Shown here piece after piece: positions 56,000-64,000 of a DNA stretch of 64,000 nucleotides. The stretch's first letter is position 1; each line of letters opens with the position of its first letter. The notes beneath the pieces are model-generated. The model made no database searches, was not told the DNA's origin, and was given only the letters and a program-made list of their open reading frames with translations. The position numbers and the translations under genes are program-made. The stretch is from Streptomyces sp. NBC_01478 (GTDB taxonomy: Bacteria > Actinomycetota > Actinomycetes > Streptomycetales > Streptomycetaceae), in contig NZ_CP109444.1 of assembly GCF_036227225.1 (NCBI RefSeq), positions 3,701,501-3,765,500 on the forward strand, given 5' to 3'.

Positions 56000-56052
56000 G
56001 GGCGGCTCATTCTGCGAGGAGGTGGCGGTTGCGCTGCGGTGGTCAGCCGAGC

Positions 56053-58284
56053 TCAGCCGAGCGGGGTCATGGCTCTCGACCAGATGCCGTAGGGGACGTC
56101 GGTGACTGGGGTGCCGGAAACTCCCTTCAGCGGCAGTGGTTCCAGGCTCTTGGTCAGATCGATGCGGTAGACGACGACCGCGGTCGACACGGACTTGGCC
56201 GTGCCGACGTACCAGGCGGCGGTGTCGTCCTGGGTGGTGCCGGTCTTGCCCGCCACCTCGGTCCCCGCGGTCTTGGCGGCGGTGGGATGCGCGAGGCCGA
56301 AGGAGTCCGTGAGCGCCTCCGTCACCTCACGCGCGGTCTCCTTGCTGATCGCCCGGTTCGGCTCCGGCCGCGCCAGGGCGACCGTGGCTCCGTTGCGGGT
56401 GATACGGCGGACCGAGTACGGCTCGGTGTGGACGCCCCCGGCGTCGAACGTGCCGTACGCGCTCGCCATGCGCAAGGCACTGGGCGTGGCATTGCCCAGC
56501 GACAGCGCGGGCACCTGTGCCCCGAAACTGGACGACAGCAGCCCGGCCGCCTCCGCGGTCTTCCGTACGGTCGTCAGGCCGGTGTCCATGCCGAGCTGCA
56601 TGAACGGGGTGTTCACGGACTGGGCGAGGGCCTGGCGCAGGCTGATCTGCCCGTAGGACTTGTCGCCTTCGTTGTGCGCGGACACCTTCTTGCCGCTGCG
56701 GTCCCAGTACGGCCCCTCCGGTGTGGTGACCGGCACGGCGTCGTTCCCGTCGTACAGCGTGTCCGGGGTGACCGAAGTCGGCGGGCTGCCACGGGTCTTG
56801 GTGACCCCGTGCTCCAGCGCGGCGGCATAGACGAACGGCTCGAAGGCCGAACCGGCGGGGACGGTGGTGGAGTTGGAGTCGTTGTAGCCCTGCGTACGGT
56901 GGTCGGGGCCGCCGTAGACGGCGAGGATCCGGCCGTCGGAGGCCACCGAGGAGGCGCCGTAGTGCGCGGTCTTCGCCTTGGCGGGGTCCTCCTCGACCGC
57001 GTCCTTGCGGGCCTTGTTCACGGCGTCCGTCAGCTCGGTCTCGCGGTTGCGGTCGAACGTCGTGTAGATCTGGTAGCCGCCGAGGTCGAAGTCCTTGTCC
57101 GAGATGTGCGCGGTCTTCTTCACGTACTGGGTGGCCAGTTCGACCAGATAGTCGCTCTGCTTTCCGGTGTCGTACGTCTTCGACTGCTTGAGCGGCTCGG
57201 GGAAGGTCTTGTACTTGGCGCGCTCGGCCGGCGACAGCTTGCCGATCTTCACCATGCGGTCCAGGATCCAGGACCAACGGGCCACCGCCCGGGCGTGGTT
57301 GGCCTTGCTGAGCGTCGGGTCGTAGAGGCCCGCGCCCTTCAGCAGCGAGGCGAGGAAGGCGCCTTGGCTCGCGTTGAGCTGGCTGACGTCCTTGCCGTAG
57401 TACGCCTGCGAGGCGCGCTGCAGACCGTAGGTGCCGCGGCCGAACCAACTGGTGTTGAGATAGCCCTCGAGGATCTTGTCCTTGCTCATCTTGTTGTCGA
57501 GCTTGAGGGAGATCATCGCCTCGGTGAATTTGCGGCTCACCGTCTGGTTCTGGGTCAGATAGACGTTTTTGACGTATTGCTGGGTGATCGTCGAGCCGCC
57601 CTCGGTGTCCCCCTCGCCGACCGTGCGGTAGAGGGCGCGGGCGATGCCCTTCATGGAGATGCCGGGGTCGCTGTAGAAGCTCTCGTTCTCGGCGGCGAGC
57701 ACCGCCCAGCGGACGTCCTCGGGGATGTCCTTCAGCGGCATCGCCTGCCGCTGCACCCAGCCGGTACGGGCCATGGGCGTCCCGTCCGACCAGAAGTACA
57801 CGTTGTCCTGCTGGGTCGCGTACGAGTTGAGGTTCGAGGGGATGTCGGTGGTCGCGTAGGCGACGACCAGGAACAGTCCGCTGAGGCCGAAGGAGGCGAG
57901 CACGCCGCCGAGCCACTGCCGCCAGGAGGGTATCCAGCGGCGCCAGTCGGTACGGCCCGGGCGCGGGTACTGCGGGCGCATCCTGCGGACGTACGGAGTG
58001 AGGAAGATCACCACCGGGGCGAGGCGGGCGACGACCGGGGCGAAGCGGGGGCCGAGGGCGGCGGCGAGGCGGGAGAGACGGGTGCGGAGGGACGGGCGGG
58101 GGGCTTTGCGGCCCCGGTGCCGTACCGGTTTCGTCTCCCCCTCGGGTATCTCCGACGCGCGGGGGATCTCCAGATCGGACAACCGCAGTTGCATGGTCTC
58201 GTCCGGCCTGAACCCGGCGGGGAGCTTCAACTGCATGGTCTCGTCCGGTGCCTGGCGCTCCTCCCCGTCCCCCTCGTGGGTCAC
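56053..58284 (-). CDS. Class A penicillin-binding protein with altered SxxK motif
   Basis: A 743-residue bifunctional PBP. GTG 58284 follows GGAGGGGAGTCGC. A cytoplasmic tail with two DETMQL repeats precedes the single membrane helix (GGVLASFGLSGLFLVVAYAT). The glycosyltransferase domain is intact: AVLAAENESFYSDPGISMKG, EGGSTITQQYVKNVYL, RKFTEAMISLKLDNKMSKDK. In the transpeptidase domain Ser479 lies in AGSAFEPFVYAAAL, where the SxxK lysine position is Glu482. SVN (SVNTPFM) and KTG (Lys680, GKTGTTQDD) remain. The protein may be a glycosyltransferase with an inactive or altered transpeptidase. Confidence 0.9.
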   Translation of the reverse strand: MTHEGDGEERQAPDETMQLKLPAGFRPDETMQLRLSDLEIPRASEIPEGETKPVRHRGRKAPRPSLRTRLSRLAAALGPRFAPVVARLAPVVIFLTPYVRRMRPQYPRPGRTDWRRWIPSWRQWLGGVLASFGLSGLFLVVAYATTDIPSNLNSYATQQDNVYFWSDGTPMARTGWVQRQAMPLKDIPEDVRWAVLAAENESFYSDPGISMKGIARALYRTVGEGDTEGGSTITQQYVKNVYLTQNQTVSRKFTEAMISLKLDNKMSKDKILEGYLNTSWFGRGTYGLQRASQAYYGKDVSQLNASQGAFLASLLKGAGLYDPTLSKANHARAVARWSWILDRMVKIGKLSPAERAKYKTFPEPLKQSKTYDTGKQSDYLVELATQYVKKTAHISDKDFDLGGYQIYTTFDRNRETELTDAVNKARKDAVEEDPAKAKTAHYGASSVASDGRILAVYGGPDHRTQGYNDSNSTTVPAGSAFEPFVYAAALEHGVTKTRGSPPTSVTPDTLYDGNDAVPVTTPEGPYWDRSGKKVSAHNEGDKSYGQISLRQALAQSVNTPFMQLGMDTGLTTVRKTAEAAGLLSSSFGAQVPALSLGNATPSALRMASAYGTFDAGGVHTEPYSVRRITRNGATVALARPEPNRAISKETAREVTEALTDSFGLAHPTAAKTAGTEVAGKTGTTQDDTAAWYVGTAKSVSTAVVVYRIDLTKSLEPLPLKGVSGTPVTDVPYGIWSRAMTPLG

Positions 58285-58537
58285 GACGCGACTCCCCTCC
58301 GCACTCCGTATTGCTCGCACAGGCAGACGCATTGACGTACGAGGGTCTGAAATGGTTGCCGTGAACACGACTGCAAATCCCGGTTCCCCCCGGCCTCACA
58401 GATCACGCGGCGCCCTCAAATTACCAGTGGTCTTCGCAAGTTCTCCATATAAGAAAACGACAGAACAGGACACAGCCGAAACCTTCATGAAAAAACAAGG
58501 TGCCGTACTCATGTGAGGTGGGGGTTAGCCTGAGGCC

Positions 58538-58750
58538 ATGCCTCGCTACGAGTACCGCTGCCGCACGTGCGGATCTACGTTCGAACTGAGTCGGCCCATG
58601 GCGGAGTCCTCCGTGCCGGCGGACTGCCCCGCAGGGCATGGCGACACCGTGAAGCTTCTGTCTGCCGTGGCCGTGGGCGGTACTACGTCCGCCCCCGCGG
58701 CCGGAGGGGGCGGCGGAGGCGGTTGTTGTGGTGGAGGGTGCTGCGGCTAG
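58538..58750 (+). CDS. FmdB-type zinc ribbon protein
   Basis: A 70-residue protein of the FmdB/CxxC_CxxC_SSSS family: PRYEYRCRTCGSTFELSRPM, with one CxxC, and ADCPAGHGDTVKLLS supplying the second zinc site with a His. The tail is GGGGGGGCCGGGCC, a Gly/Cys-rich end typical of the family. It may regulate or scaffold; no reaction is known. A dispersed-repeat variant follows the stop. Confidence 0.87.
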   Translation: MPRYEYRCRTCGSTFELSRPMAESSVPADCPAGHGDTVKLLSAVAVGGTTSAPAAGGGGGGGCCGGGCCG

Positions 58751-58764
58751 GCAGGACCTGTGCG

Positions 58765-58839
58765 TTGTCGGGTGCGGGTCCGCTGTGGCTGGTCGCGCCC
58801 ACGCGGCGGTAGCCGCAGATCAGATACAGCCCCGCGCCC
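58765..58839. repeat. Variant of the GGCTGGTCGCGCAG repeat overlapping a stop codon
   Basis: TTGTCGGGTGCGGGTCCGCT, then GTGGCTGGTCGCGC, matches the flank and arm of the element at 61331-61380. The middle diverges (CCACGCGGCGGTAGCCGCAG), and the CCCCGCGCCCCTAG end runs into the stop of the HAD gene at 58840. Confidence 0.8.
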
Positions 58840-59655
58840 CTAGGGGGCGGGGGTTGCCGTCGCTCGGAGGAACTCGCGGAGGATGCGCTCCCCCGCCAGT
58901 ACTCCCCGCTCGGGTAGGGCCGTGACCTGTGGGGCCGTCCAGGACTCGTCTGCCAGTTCGCCGTGGCCCGGGCGCCAGGCCTTGTCTGCTGCCAGCAGGA
59001 GGTCGGCGTCCAGGAGGGAGTCTCCCGCAGCCAGGGTCAGGGTGGCGCCGGTTCTGTGGGCCACCTCTCGCATCGCCGCGCTCTTGGTGAGGGGCTTGGG
59101 GACGGCGTAGATCTTGCGGCCCTGGAGGGAGACCGTCCAGCCTCGGTTCTCCGCCCAGACCGCCAGCTCCTTCACCCACTCCTCGGGGAGGAGTTCGCGC
59201 TCCACGACCAGGTAGGCGAAGAGGTCCTCGGCGATGCGGTGCTTGCGGACCCAGGCCGGGTCGGCGGAGTCGGCCAGGTGCCGGCGGACCTCCTCCAGGG
59301 GCGCGCACTCGGCGGCCAGCTTCACTTGTACCCGGGCGTGCCAGTCCTCGTCGGTCACGCCGTCGACGAGGAGGTGGCCGCCGTTGGCGCAGATCGCGTA
59401 CTTCGGTTCCGGGCCGGGCAGGCTGATGCGCTGGTACTGCTTGCGGGTGCGGGTGGTGGTCGGCACGAACACGGCCGCGTCACCGAGTTCGGTAAGCAGT
59501 TCGGCCGACGTCTCCGTCATGAAGGACAGCGGCTTGCTCTCGTGCACCTCGACGCAGAGCAGCCGGGGCGCCCGCGCGTCCGGCATGGTCAGGGCGAGGG
59601 CGGCCGCGGAGTAGATGAGCGTACGGTCGAGGTCGCTCGCGACGAGTACCGGCAT
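58840..59655 (-). CDS. HAD family phosphatase of the Ter-associated cluster
   Basis: A 271-residue HAD hydrolase (Cof/MPGP-like). Motif I LVASDLDRTLIYSAAALALT carries DxD; motif II VPTTTRTRKQYQRI; LTKSAAMREVAHRTGATLTL the Lys region; motif IV AAGDSLLDADLLLAADKAWR. The cap is inserted after motif II. Its gene follows the fused PRTase protein with no gap, and it belongs to the HAD component of the conserved Ter biosynthetic module. It would dephosphorylate a nucleotide or sugar intermediate of that pathway. The exact product is unknown. Confidence 0.9.
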   Translation of the reverse strand: MPVLVASDLDRTLIYSAAALALTMPDARAPRLLCVEVHESKPLSFMTETSAELLTELGDAAVFVPTTTRTRKQYQRISLPGPEPKYAICANGGHLLVDGVTDEDWHARVQVKLAAECAPLEEVRRHLADSADPAWVRKHRIAEDLFAYLVVERELLPEEWVKELAVWAENRGWTVSLQGRKIYAVPKPLTKSAAMREVAHRTGATLTLAAGDSLLDADLLLAADKAWRPGHGELADESWTAPQVTALPERGVLAGERILREFLRATATPAP

Positions 59656-62198
59656 CAGACCGCCACCGCCTTGCCGTCGGCACCGGTCGCACCGCGCGTG
59701 TACTTGGGGTGGATCAACCCCACGCAGGTGTACGGCAGTTCGGCCACCTCCTCGACGGGCACGCCTCTCTGCTCGGCGAGCAGTCTGACGTGGTCGAGGT
59801 CGGCGCCCGCACCGGCCCGCGCAAGGATCTTCCAGGGCACCCGGCGCAGCAGCACCCGGGTGGTCTCGCCGACGCCGGGCTTGACGAGGTTCACGTCGTG
59901 GATGCCGTACTCCTCGCTGATCCGCTCAACTGCCGCCCAGCCCTCCCAGGTTGGCGTGCGGTCGGCGGCCAGCAGTTCCTTGGCGAGGGTCGCCACGGCA
60001 TCCGTGACGTCCGGGAAGCGGGCGGCCACCGCGTCCAGGAAGTCCACCGAGACGTCCACGCCCGCGAGTTCGCGGTAGAACTTCGCGCCGTGGAAGTCGT
60101 GCGGGCCGACCAGGTCGGAGCGCAGGACAGTGCGCGAAATGAGCCCGGACACGGTCGAGTTGAGGCAGGCGGAGGGGATGAGGAAGTCCTCGCGGGTGCC
60201 GTACGTCTTCACGCAGGAGCCGGGGTCGGCGAGCACCGCGATCTCCGGGTCGAAGCCGGTGATGCCGTCGGACTCCTCGAACTCCTTGATCGCGTCGGCG
60301 AGTTCGCGGGTGATGGCGCCCTTGCCGGTCCAGCCGTCGACGAACACGATGTCGGCGGGGTCGTGGTGGGCGGCGAGATAGCGCAGCGCGTTGGCGTCGA
60401 TGCCTCGGCCGCGCACGATCGACACGGCGTAGTGCGGCAGGTCGAGACCGTGCCGGTACTGGGCCCAGCGGCGCATCAGGACACCGACGGGGGTGCCGGC
60501 GCGGGCGAGCGAGACGAGCACGGGGTGCGGTGAGCGCTCGGCGAGGACCAGTTCGGTGACCGCCCCTACGGCCAGCGCGAGTCTTCCGGCGGCCTCGTCC
60601 AGGGCGGTGTGGAACAGCTCCTGGTACTGCTCACTGGGCTGGTACTCCACCGGCAGCGACTCCGCGTAGTGCGCGCCGCCGCTCTGGATGGCCTCCTCGC
60701 GCTCCTCGGTCGGCGCCTCCAGCGTCACGTCCGAGAGGTCCTGGAGCAGCCAGCCGACCTCGTCGGGCGCGTACGAGGAGAAGGCGGGGCCGCGGAGGGG
60801 CTCGGGCAGCATGGGGGGCCTTTCGGGGACGTACGAGGGGATCACCGCGAGGACGACGTGCGGGGTGTGCGCGGCCAACTGGTCGAGCAGGCCGTGCAGT
60901 TCGGGGGTGTCCGCGCGGGAGTCCACGACCGCGACCACGGCGTCGAAGCCGGCGCCGGCGATGTTGTAGGCGTAGCGGTCGCCGGGGCCGTCGGCGGGGG
61001 TGTCGTGGGCGGGGAAGGTGAGGCGGGTGCGGATCGCGTAGCCGGGGTCGTCCACCGCGAGGACGGGTGAGCGGGTGGTGGTGGAGTAGGTGACGCCGGC
61101 GTTGACGACCTGCTCCAGCTCGCGGGCGAGTCTGAGGGGGGCGTACATCAGCTCTTCGAAGCCGAGGATGTGCACGCGGTGCGCGCCCTCCGGGAGGGCT
61201 TCGGCGAGGCGGGCTGCCATGGCCGGAAGGGCGGCTTCCAGGCGTATTCGGTGCTGAGGGGTGAAGCCGTGTCTTCCGCCGTCGGGGAGGTTGTGGGGCC
61301 AGCGGAGATCGACTCGGCGGGTGCGGTTGTCGGCCGGGTGCGGGTCCGTTGTGGCTGGTCGCGCAGTTCCCCGCGCCCCTGGGGGGTTGGCGTCCAGGTG
61401 GGTTTTCAGGGGCGCGGGGAACTGCGCGGCCAGCCCCGACGGCGCCGCAGCCGACGAACCACCTGTCCCGGCACCCCCTGTCTCGTACCGCGCCACCAAC
61501 TCCTGCCCCTTCTCCAGCACCCCCGCCGGCAGGCGAACCGTCCCCGATGCCGCTGCCACCAAGTCGACCCTCGCGCCTATCTCCGCCGCGAACTCGTCCA
61601 GGCGTCCGGCGTCGGCAGCGGAACGCATGTCCACCAGGGCGACCACCACGTACCGGTCTCGCGGATAGCGCTCGTGCAGGTCGCGGATGGTGTTCAGGAC
61701 CGTGTTGCCCGTCGAGAACTCGTCGTCGACCAGGACCAACGGGCCCTCGCTGGCCAGGAGTTCGGGGTTCTCGGGGAGCAGGAGGTGGGAGGTCGCGTGG
61801 GAGTGGGACTCCTCGAAGCCGCCCGCCGTAGCCACGCCGGGGACGGGGCGGCGGGTGGAGTGGAGGTAGGGGGCGACGGCGATGCCGTCCGCCACCGCGT
61901 GGCCCAGGCCCGTCGCGGTTTCCGCGTAGCCGAGGACCACCGCCCGGCGGGACTCGTCCGGGCCCAGGAGGTCGCGCACGCGTCGGCCCAGGGTGAAGCC
62001 GTGGCCGTAGACGATCGACGGGGACTGGGGGACGTGCTTGCCGAGCACGTTCGACACCAGGAGGTGGGCCCGCTTGGGGTTGCGGCGGAGGGCCAGGCCC
62101 AGGAGGTCGGTCAGCTCGGGGTCGCCGAGGAGCTCGACACCGAGCCGCTCCGCGACCCAACTGCCCGACCAGATCCCGTCGTTCACTGCCTTGTTCAT
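59655..62198 (-). CDS. Fused PRTase-TRSP and StiP/PRTase_1-like protein of the Ter-associated cluster
   Basis: An 847-residue protein. Residues 1-250 are a phosphoribosyltransferase domain: RNPKRAHLLVSNVLGKHVPQ and the PRPP loop LVLVDDEFSTGNTVLNTIRD at about 153-172. Residues about 295-460 are the TRSP domain (HRIRLEAALPAMAARLAEAL; YMAPLRL-type LMYAPLRLARELE). Residues about 463-847 are the StiP/PRTase_1 family: LRGPAFSSYAPDEVGWLLQD, VLVSLARAGTPVGVLMRRWA, FVDGWTGKGAITRELADAIK. Residues about 255-290 are an inserted palindrome. An internal ATG at 60812 after GAAAGG may also start the second half alone. ATG 62198 follows AAGGGACGC. Confidence 0.88.
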   Translation of the reverse strand: MNKAVNDGIWSGSWVAERLGVELLGDPELTDLLGLALRRNPKRAHLLVSNVLGKHVPQSPSIVYGHGFTLGRRVRDLLGPDESRRAVVLGYAETATGLGHAVADGIAVAPYLHSTRRPVPGVATAGGFEESHSHATSHLLLPENPELLASEGPLVLVDDEFSTGNTVLNTIRDLHERYPRDRYVVVALVDMRSAADAGRLDEFAAEIGARVDLVAAASGTVRLPAGVLEKGQELVARYETGGAGTGGSSAAAPSGLAAQFPAPLKTHLDANPPGARGTARPATTDPHPADNRTRRVDLRWPHNLPDGGRHGFTPQHRIRLEAALPAMAARLAEALPEGAHRVHILGFEELMYAPLRLARELEQVVNAGVTYSTTTRSPVLAVDDPGYAIRTRLTFPAHDTPADGPGDRYAYNIAGAGFDAVVAVVDSRADTPELHGLLDQLAAHTPHVVLAVIPSYVPERPPMLPEPLRGPAFSSYAPDEVGWLLQDLSDVTLEAPTEEREEAIQSGGAHYAESLPVEYQPSEQYQELFHTALDEAAGRLALAVGAVTELVLAERSPHPVLVSLARAGTPVGVLMRRWAQYRHGLDLPHYAVSIVRGRGIDANALRYLAAHHDPADIVFVDGWTGKGAITRELADAIKEFEESDGITGFDPEIAVLADPGSCVKTYGTREDFLIPSACLNSTVSGLISRTVLRSDLVGPHDFHGAKFYRELAGVDVSVDFLDAVAARFPDVTDAVATLAKELLAADRTPTWEGWAAVERISEEYGIHDVNLVKPGVGETTRVLLRRVPWKILARAGAGADLDHVRLLAEQRGVPVEEVAELPYTCVGLIHPKYTRGATGADGKAVAV
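61331..61435. repeat. Full palindromic repeat inserted in the PRTase gene
   Basis: Arms 61353-61380 and 61408-61435 (GGCTGGTCGCGCAGTTCCCC, then GCGCCCCT) match at 27 of 28 positions around a 27-nt loop. The flank GGGTGCGGGTCCGTTGTG at 61336-61353 is shared with the 58765 copy. The whole adds about 35 codons in frame, between the PRTase and TRSP domains. Confidence 0.9.
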
Positions 62199-62212
62199 GC
62201 GTCCCTTGCGAT

Positions 62213-63379
62213 TCAGCCGGGGATTCCGGCGGCGAGCAGCTCCACGAAGCCGACGTCCTCGCGTGCGACGCCGAAGATCTCGGCGCGCAGCATGGTCCGC
62301 TCGGCCCAGGCGCGGTGCGGCTTCACCTCGTTCATCTTGTTCGTGTACGCCGAGCGCAGCACGCCCCCGCCGCCCCGCTCCGGCCGCAGGATGTCCTGCG
62401 CGTCGCAGAACTCCTCGTGGCTGACCACGGACAGCGCGTGCACGGGCAGCACGTGCGTGGGGTGGATACAGGTCTTGCCCATCAGCCCGTTGGCCTGGTC
62501 GAGGGCGATCTCGCGCAGCAGCCCGTCCATGGCGTGCTCGATCAGCGCCTCGCGCAGTTCCTCCGCCTTGCCCTCCAGGAAGGGGCTGCGGCGCAACTGC
62601 GGCTTGAACATGCGCTCCTGGACCCGGAAGTACTCCCACACCGGGCCGGTCACGGTGAACCCGGTGCCGTCGGCCCGGCCCAGCATGTTCACCACGTCGC
62701 CGATCACGTTGGCGACGATCTGGACGTCGTAGGCCGTCATGTCGGAGGCCCGGCGCAGGCCGTAGGAGGAGCAGAAGTCGGTGACGCCGAGGCGCAGGGC
62801 GAGGACGCGGTCGCGGTACTTGTCGACCGCGCGGGAGATGCCTTCCAGGGTCTCGACGCGCGACTCGCGGTAGAGCAGCTCGGGCGACTCCAGGACCGGC
62901 ATGCCGAAGAGCCGGTGGCCGCTCGCCGCCTCCGCGGCGGCCAGCGCCTCCAGGAAGGGCGTGCCGCTCTCCTCGGTGAACTTCGGCATCACGAAGCCGG
63001 AGAGGAGTGCCACGGCCGGGCCCATGCGGCGTACGAGATCGGGGATCTGCTCGGGCACGCGGACCCGGATGAACAGCAGCGGGAGCTCGGTGTCCGGGCG
63101 GGCGGCCAGCTCGGTGAACTGCCGGACCAGGTTCTCCTCGGCGGCCGGGACGTCCTCGTCGCCGATCGAGTCCTCCAGGCACAGCACCATCGACACGACG
63201 CCGCGTCCCGCCAGCTTGACGATGTCGTCGGCGAGGTGGGGGCGGGTGGCCGGGCTGTAGAGCGTGGCGCCCAGGGCCGCGGCGAGCAGCCGGGCCGGGG
63301 AGTCCGCGTCGAACTCGCACGGCTCCTGGAAGAAGAGATGCTGCCGTACCTCAGGGGCAATGTGCCCGAAATGACGCAT
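62213..63379 (-). CDS. HpcH/HpaI (CitE-like) aldolase/lyase of the Ter-associated cluster
   Basis: A 388-residue TIM-barrel CitE-like lyase. LPLLFIRVRVPEQIPDLVRR and GFVMPKFTEESGTPFLEALA supply the Arg/substrate and metal strands, LESPELLYRESRVETLEGIS the metal Glu, LRLGVTDFCSSYGLRRASDM the metal Asp, and CIHPTHVLPVHALSV the CoA/phosphate His end. ATG 63379 follows GGGGGAGCTTT. It is the first gene of the minus-strand cluster, 14 nt before the PRTase fusion, and is divergent from TerD. It would condense or cleave a 2-oxo or acyl unit during synthesis of the unknown Ter-linked metabolite. Confidence 0.9.
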   Translation of the reverse strand: MRHFGHIAPEVRQHLFFQEPCEFDADSPARLLAAALGATLYSPATRPHLADDIVKLAGRGVVSMVLCLEDSIGDEDVPAAEENLVRQFTELAARPDTELPLLFIRVRVPEQIPDLVRRMGPAVALLSGFVMPKFTEESGTPFLEALAAAEAASGHRLFGMPVLESPELLYRESRVETLEGISRAVDKYRDRVLALRLGVTDFCSSYGLRRASDMTAYDVQIVANVIGDVVNMLGRADGTGFTVTGPVWEYFRVQERMFKPQLRRSPFLEGKAEELREALIEHAMDGLLREIALDQANGLMGKTCIHPTHVLPVHALSVVSHEEFCDAQDILRPERGGGGVLRSAYTNKMNEVKPHRAWAERTMLRAEIFGVAREDVGFVELLAAGIPG

Positions 63380-63555
63380 AAAGCTCCCCCGTGGTGACGT
63401 TGTGGTTCGTGATTGTTTTCGATAGGTGGCCGGTAATAGTACGTACAAACCCATGTCAGGGGTTCCCGCCGGGCATGAACTTCAGGTAACTCGGCCGTGT
63501 CGGTGTCCGAACCCCCACGTTGTCGTGACCAGGACCGAGAGGGCAGGATGACCGC

Positions 63556-64000
63556 ATGACGCACGCGATGCTGAAGGGGTCGAACGTCCCGCTGGAAGCC
63601 ACCACGGTACGCGCCGTGCTGCGCTGGACGCCCGGGCAGGGGGTCCCGGACGTGGATGCCTCGGCGCTGCTCCTCGGCCCCGCCGGTCAGGTGCGTTCCG
63701 ACGAGGACTTCGTCTTCTACAACCAGCCCCGGCACCCCTCCGGGAAGGTCTGGTGGCTCGGCAAGAAGCGTGTCACGGAGGGCCCCACCGACACGATCCA
63801 GACAGATCTCGCCGGTGTCGAGCCCGAAGTCAGCCGGATTCTGGTGGTCGCTTCGGCGGAGGACAACACGTTCGACCGCGTAAAGGGGCTGCGCATCCTG
63901 TTGTACGACGCCGCCGTCGCCGAGGGTGAGCCGCTGCTGTATTTCGACATCAAGCCGGAGACCGGTGAGGAGACCGCGCTGATCTGCGGGGAGCTGTACC
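63556..64000 (+). CDS. TerD family protein (3' end outside window)
   Basis: A TerD-like protein from ATG 63556: [20 protein letters not shown] has the LKGSNVPL opening of the family. [20 protein letters not shown] and [20 protein letters not shown], then [20 protein letters not shown], follow. The acidic calcium loops here are less complete than in the TerD at 17660. It diverges from the CitE-PRTase-HAD operon, the usual gene order of Ter-associated clusters, so they probably form one stress response unit. The next genes, not visible, may include an ATP-grasp enzyme. Confidence 0.92.
   Translation, partial: MTHAMLKGSNVPLEATTVRAVLRWTPGQGVPDVDASALLLGPAGQVRSDEDFVFYNQPRHPSGKVWWLGKKRVTEGPTDTIQTDLAGVEPEVSRILVVASAEDNTFDRVKGLRILLYDAAVAEGEPLLYFDIKPETGEETALICGELY

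Noticed and set aside
62199..63320. Upstream extension of the PRTase frame to 63320
   Set aside because: It overlaps the CitE-like gene out of frame and is Arg/Gly-rich; the ATG at 62198 has a ribosome binding site and begins the domain.

Overview
The window is very GC-rich, uses ATG/GTG/TTG starts with GGAGG-type ribosome binding sites, and carries SARP regulators, an XRE/DUF397/RsbW-like triad, TerD proteins, a KstR-type regulator and many secreted cell-wall proteins. This is the signature of a Streptomyces chromosome, probably conserved core or near-core rather than a mobile island. No integrase, transposase, phage module or CRISPR array is visible.

Layout. 1-9.4 kb: the end of a GT4 glycosyltransferase diverges from a KstR-like TetR regulator with a perfect KstR-type operator between them. 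A secreted I36-like protein and lipoprotein, a large SARP/NB-ARC/TPR regulator, and a 3Fe-4S ferredoxin + aldehyde dehydrogenase pair facing a metallo-beta-lactamase-fold hydrolase follow. 9.4-18.2 kb: STAND ATPase without a DNA-binding domain, alpha/beta hydrolase, XRE-gene remnant, beta-repeat protein, amino-acid-binding lipoprotein, aminoglycoside-phosphotransferase-like kinase, secreted lysozyme-fold protein, a broken DUF1275 gene and TerD. 18.3-20.9 kb: a divergent CYP125-like P450 / FadA5-like thiolase pair. 21-34.6 kb: regulators (LysR, XRE/DUF397/RsbW-like, WYL), acetyltransferases, a GT87-PAP2 fusion, DUF2330, O-methyltransferase, FHA and DUF1992 proteins. 34.7-50.8 kb: an MFS exporter fused to a MarR-like domain, wall-binding protein, HAD phosphatase, a GDT1-family exporter behind a yybP-ykoY (Mn2+) riboswitch, secreted nuclease, PhoD phosphatase, Cu/Zn SOD-like protein, DedA, PanE-like reductase, small proteins, and a tRNA-Val. 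51-58.3 kb: cell-envelope genes including a class A penicillin-binding protein that lacks the Lys of its SxxK motif. 58.5-64 kb: a Ter-associated biosynthetic locus (HAD, fused PRTase-TRSP-StiP protein, CitE-like lyase, divergent TerD).

Three threads link separate genes. (1) Pieces of a steroid side-chain catabolic regulon: kstR-like gene, cyp125/fadA5 pair with KstR-like sites, and possibly the P450-type ferredoxin and aldehyde dehydrogenase. (2) Two TerD genes, one beside the tellurium/stress-associated nucleotide-metabolite genes. (3) At least four unrelated short palindromic elements have landed in coding sequences: three in frame (SARP regulator, PanE-like reductase, PRTase fusion) and one that breaks a gene (DUF1275). 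One family also repeatedly abuts stop codons. These small mobile-looking palindromes and the fused Ter-locus enzyme are the least explained features here.
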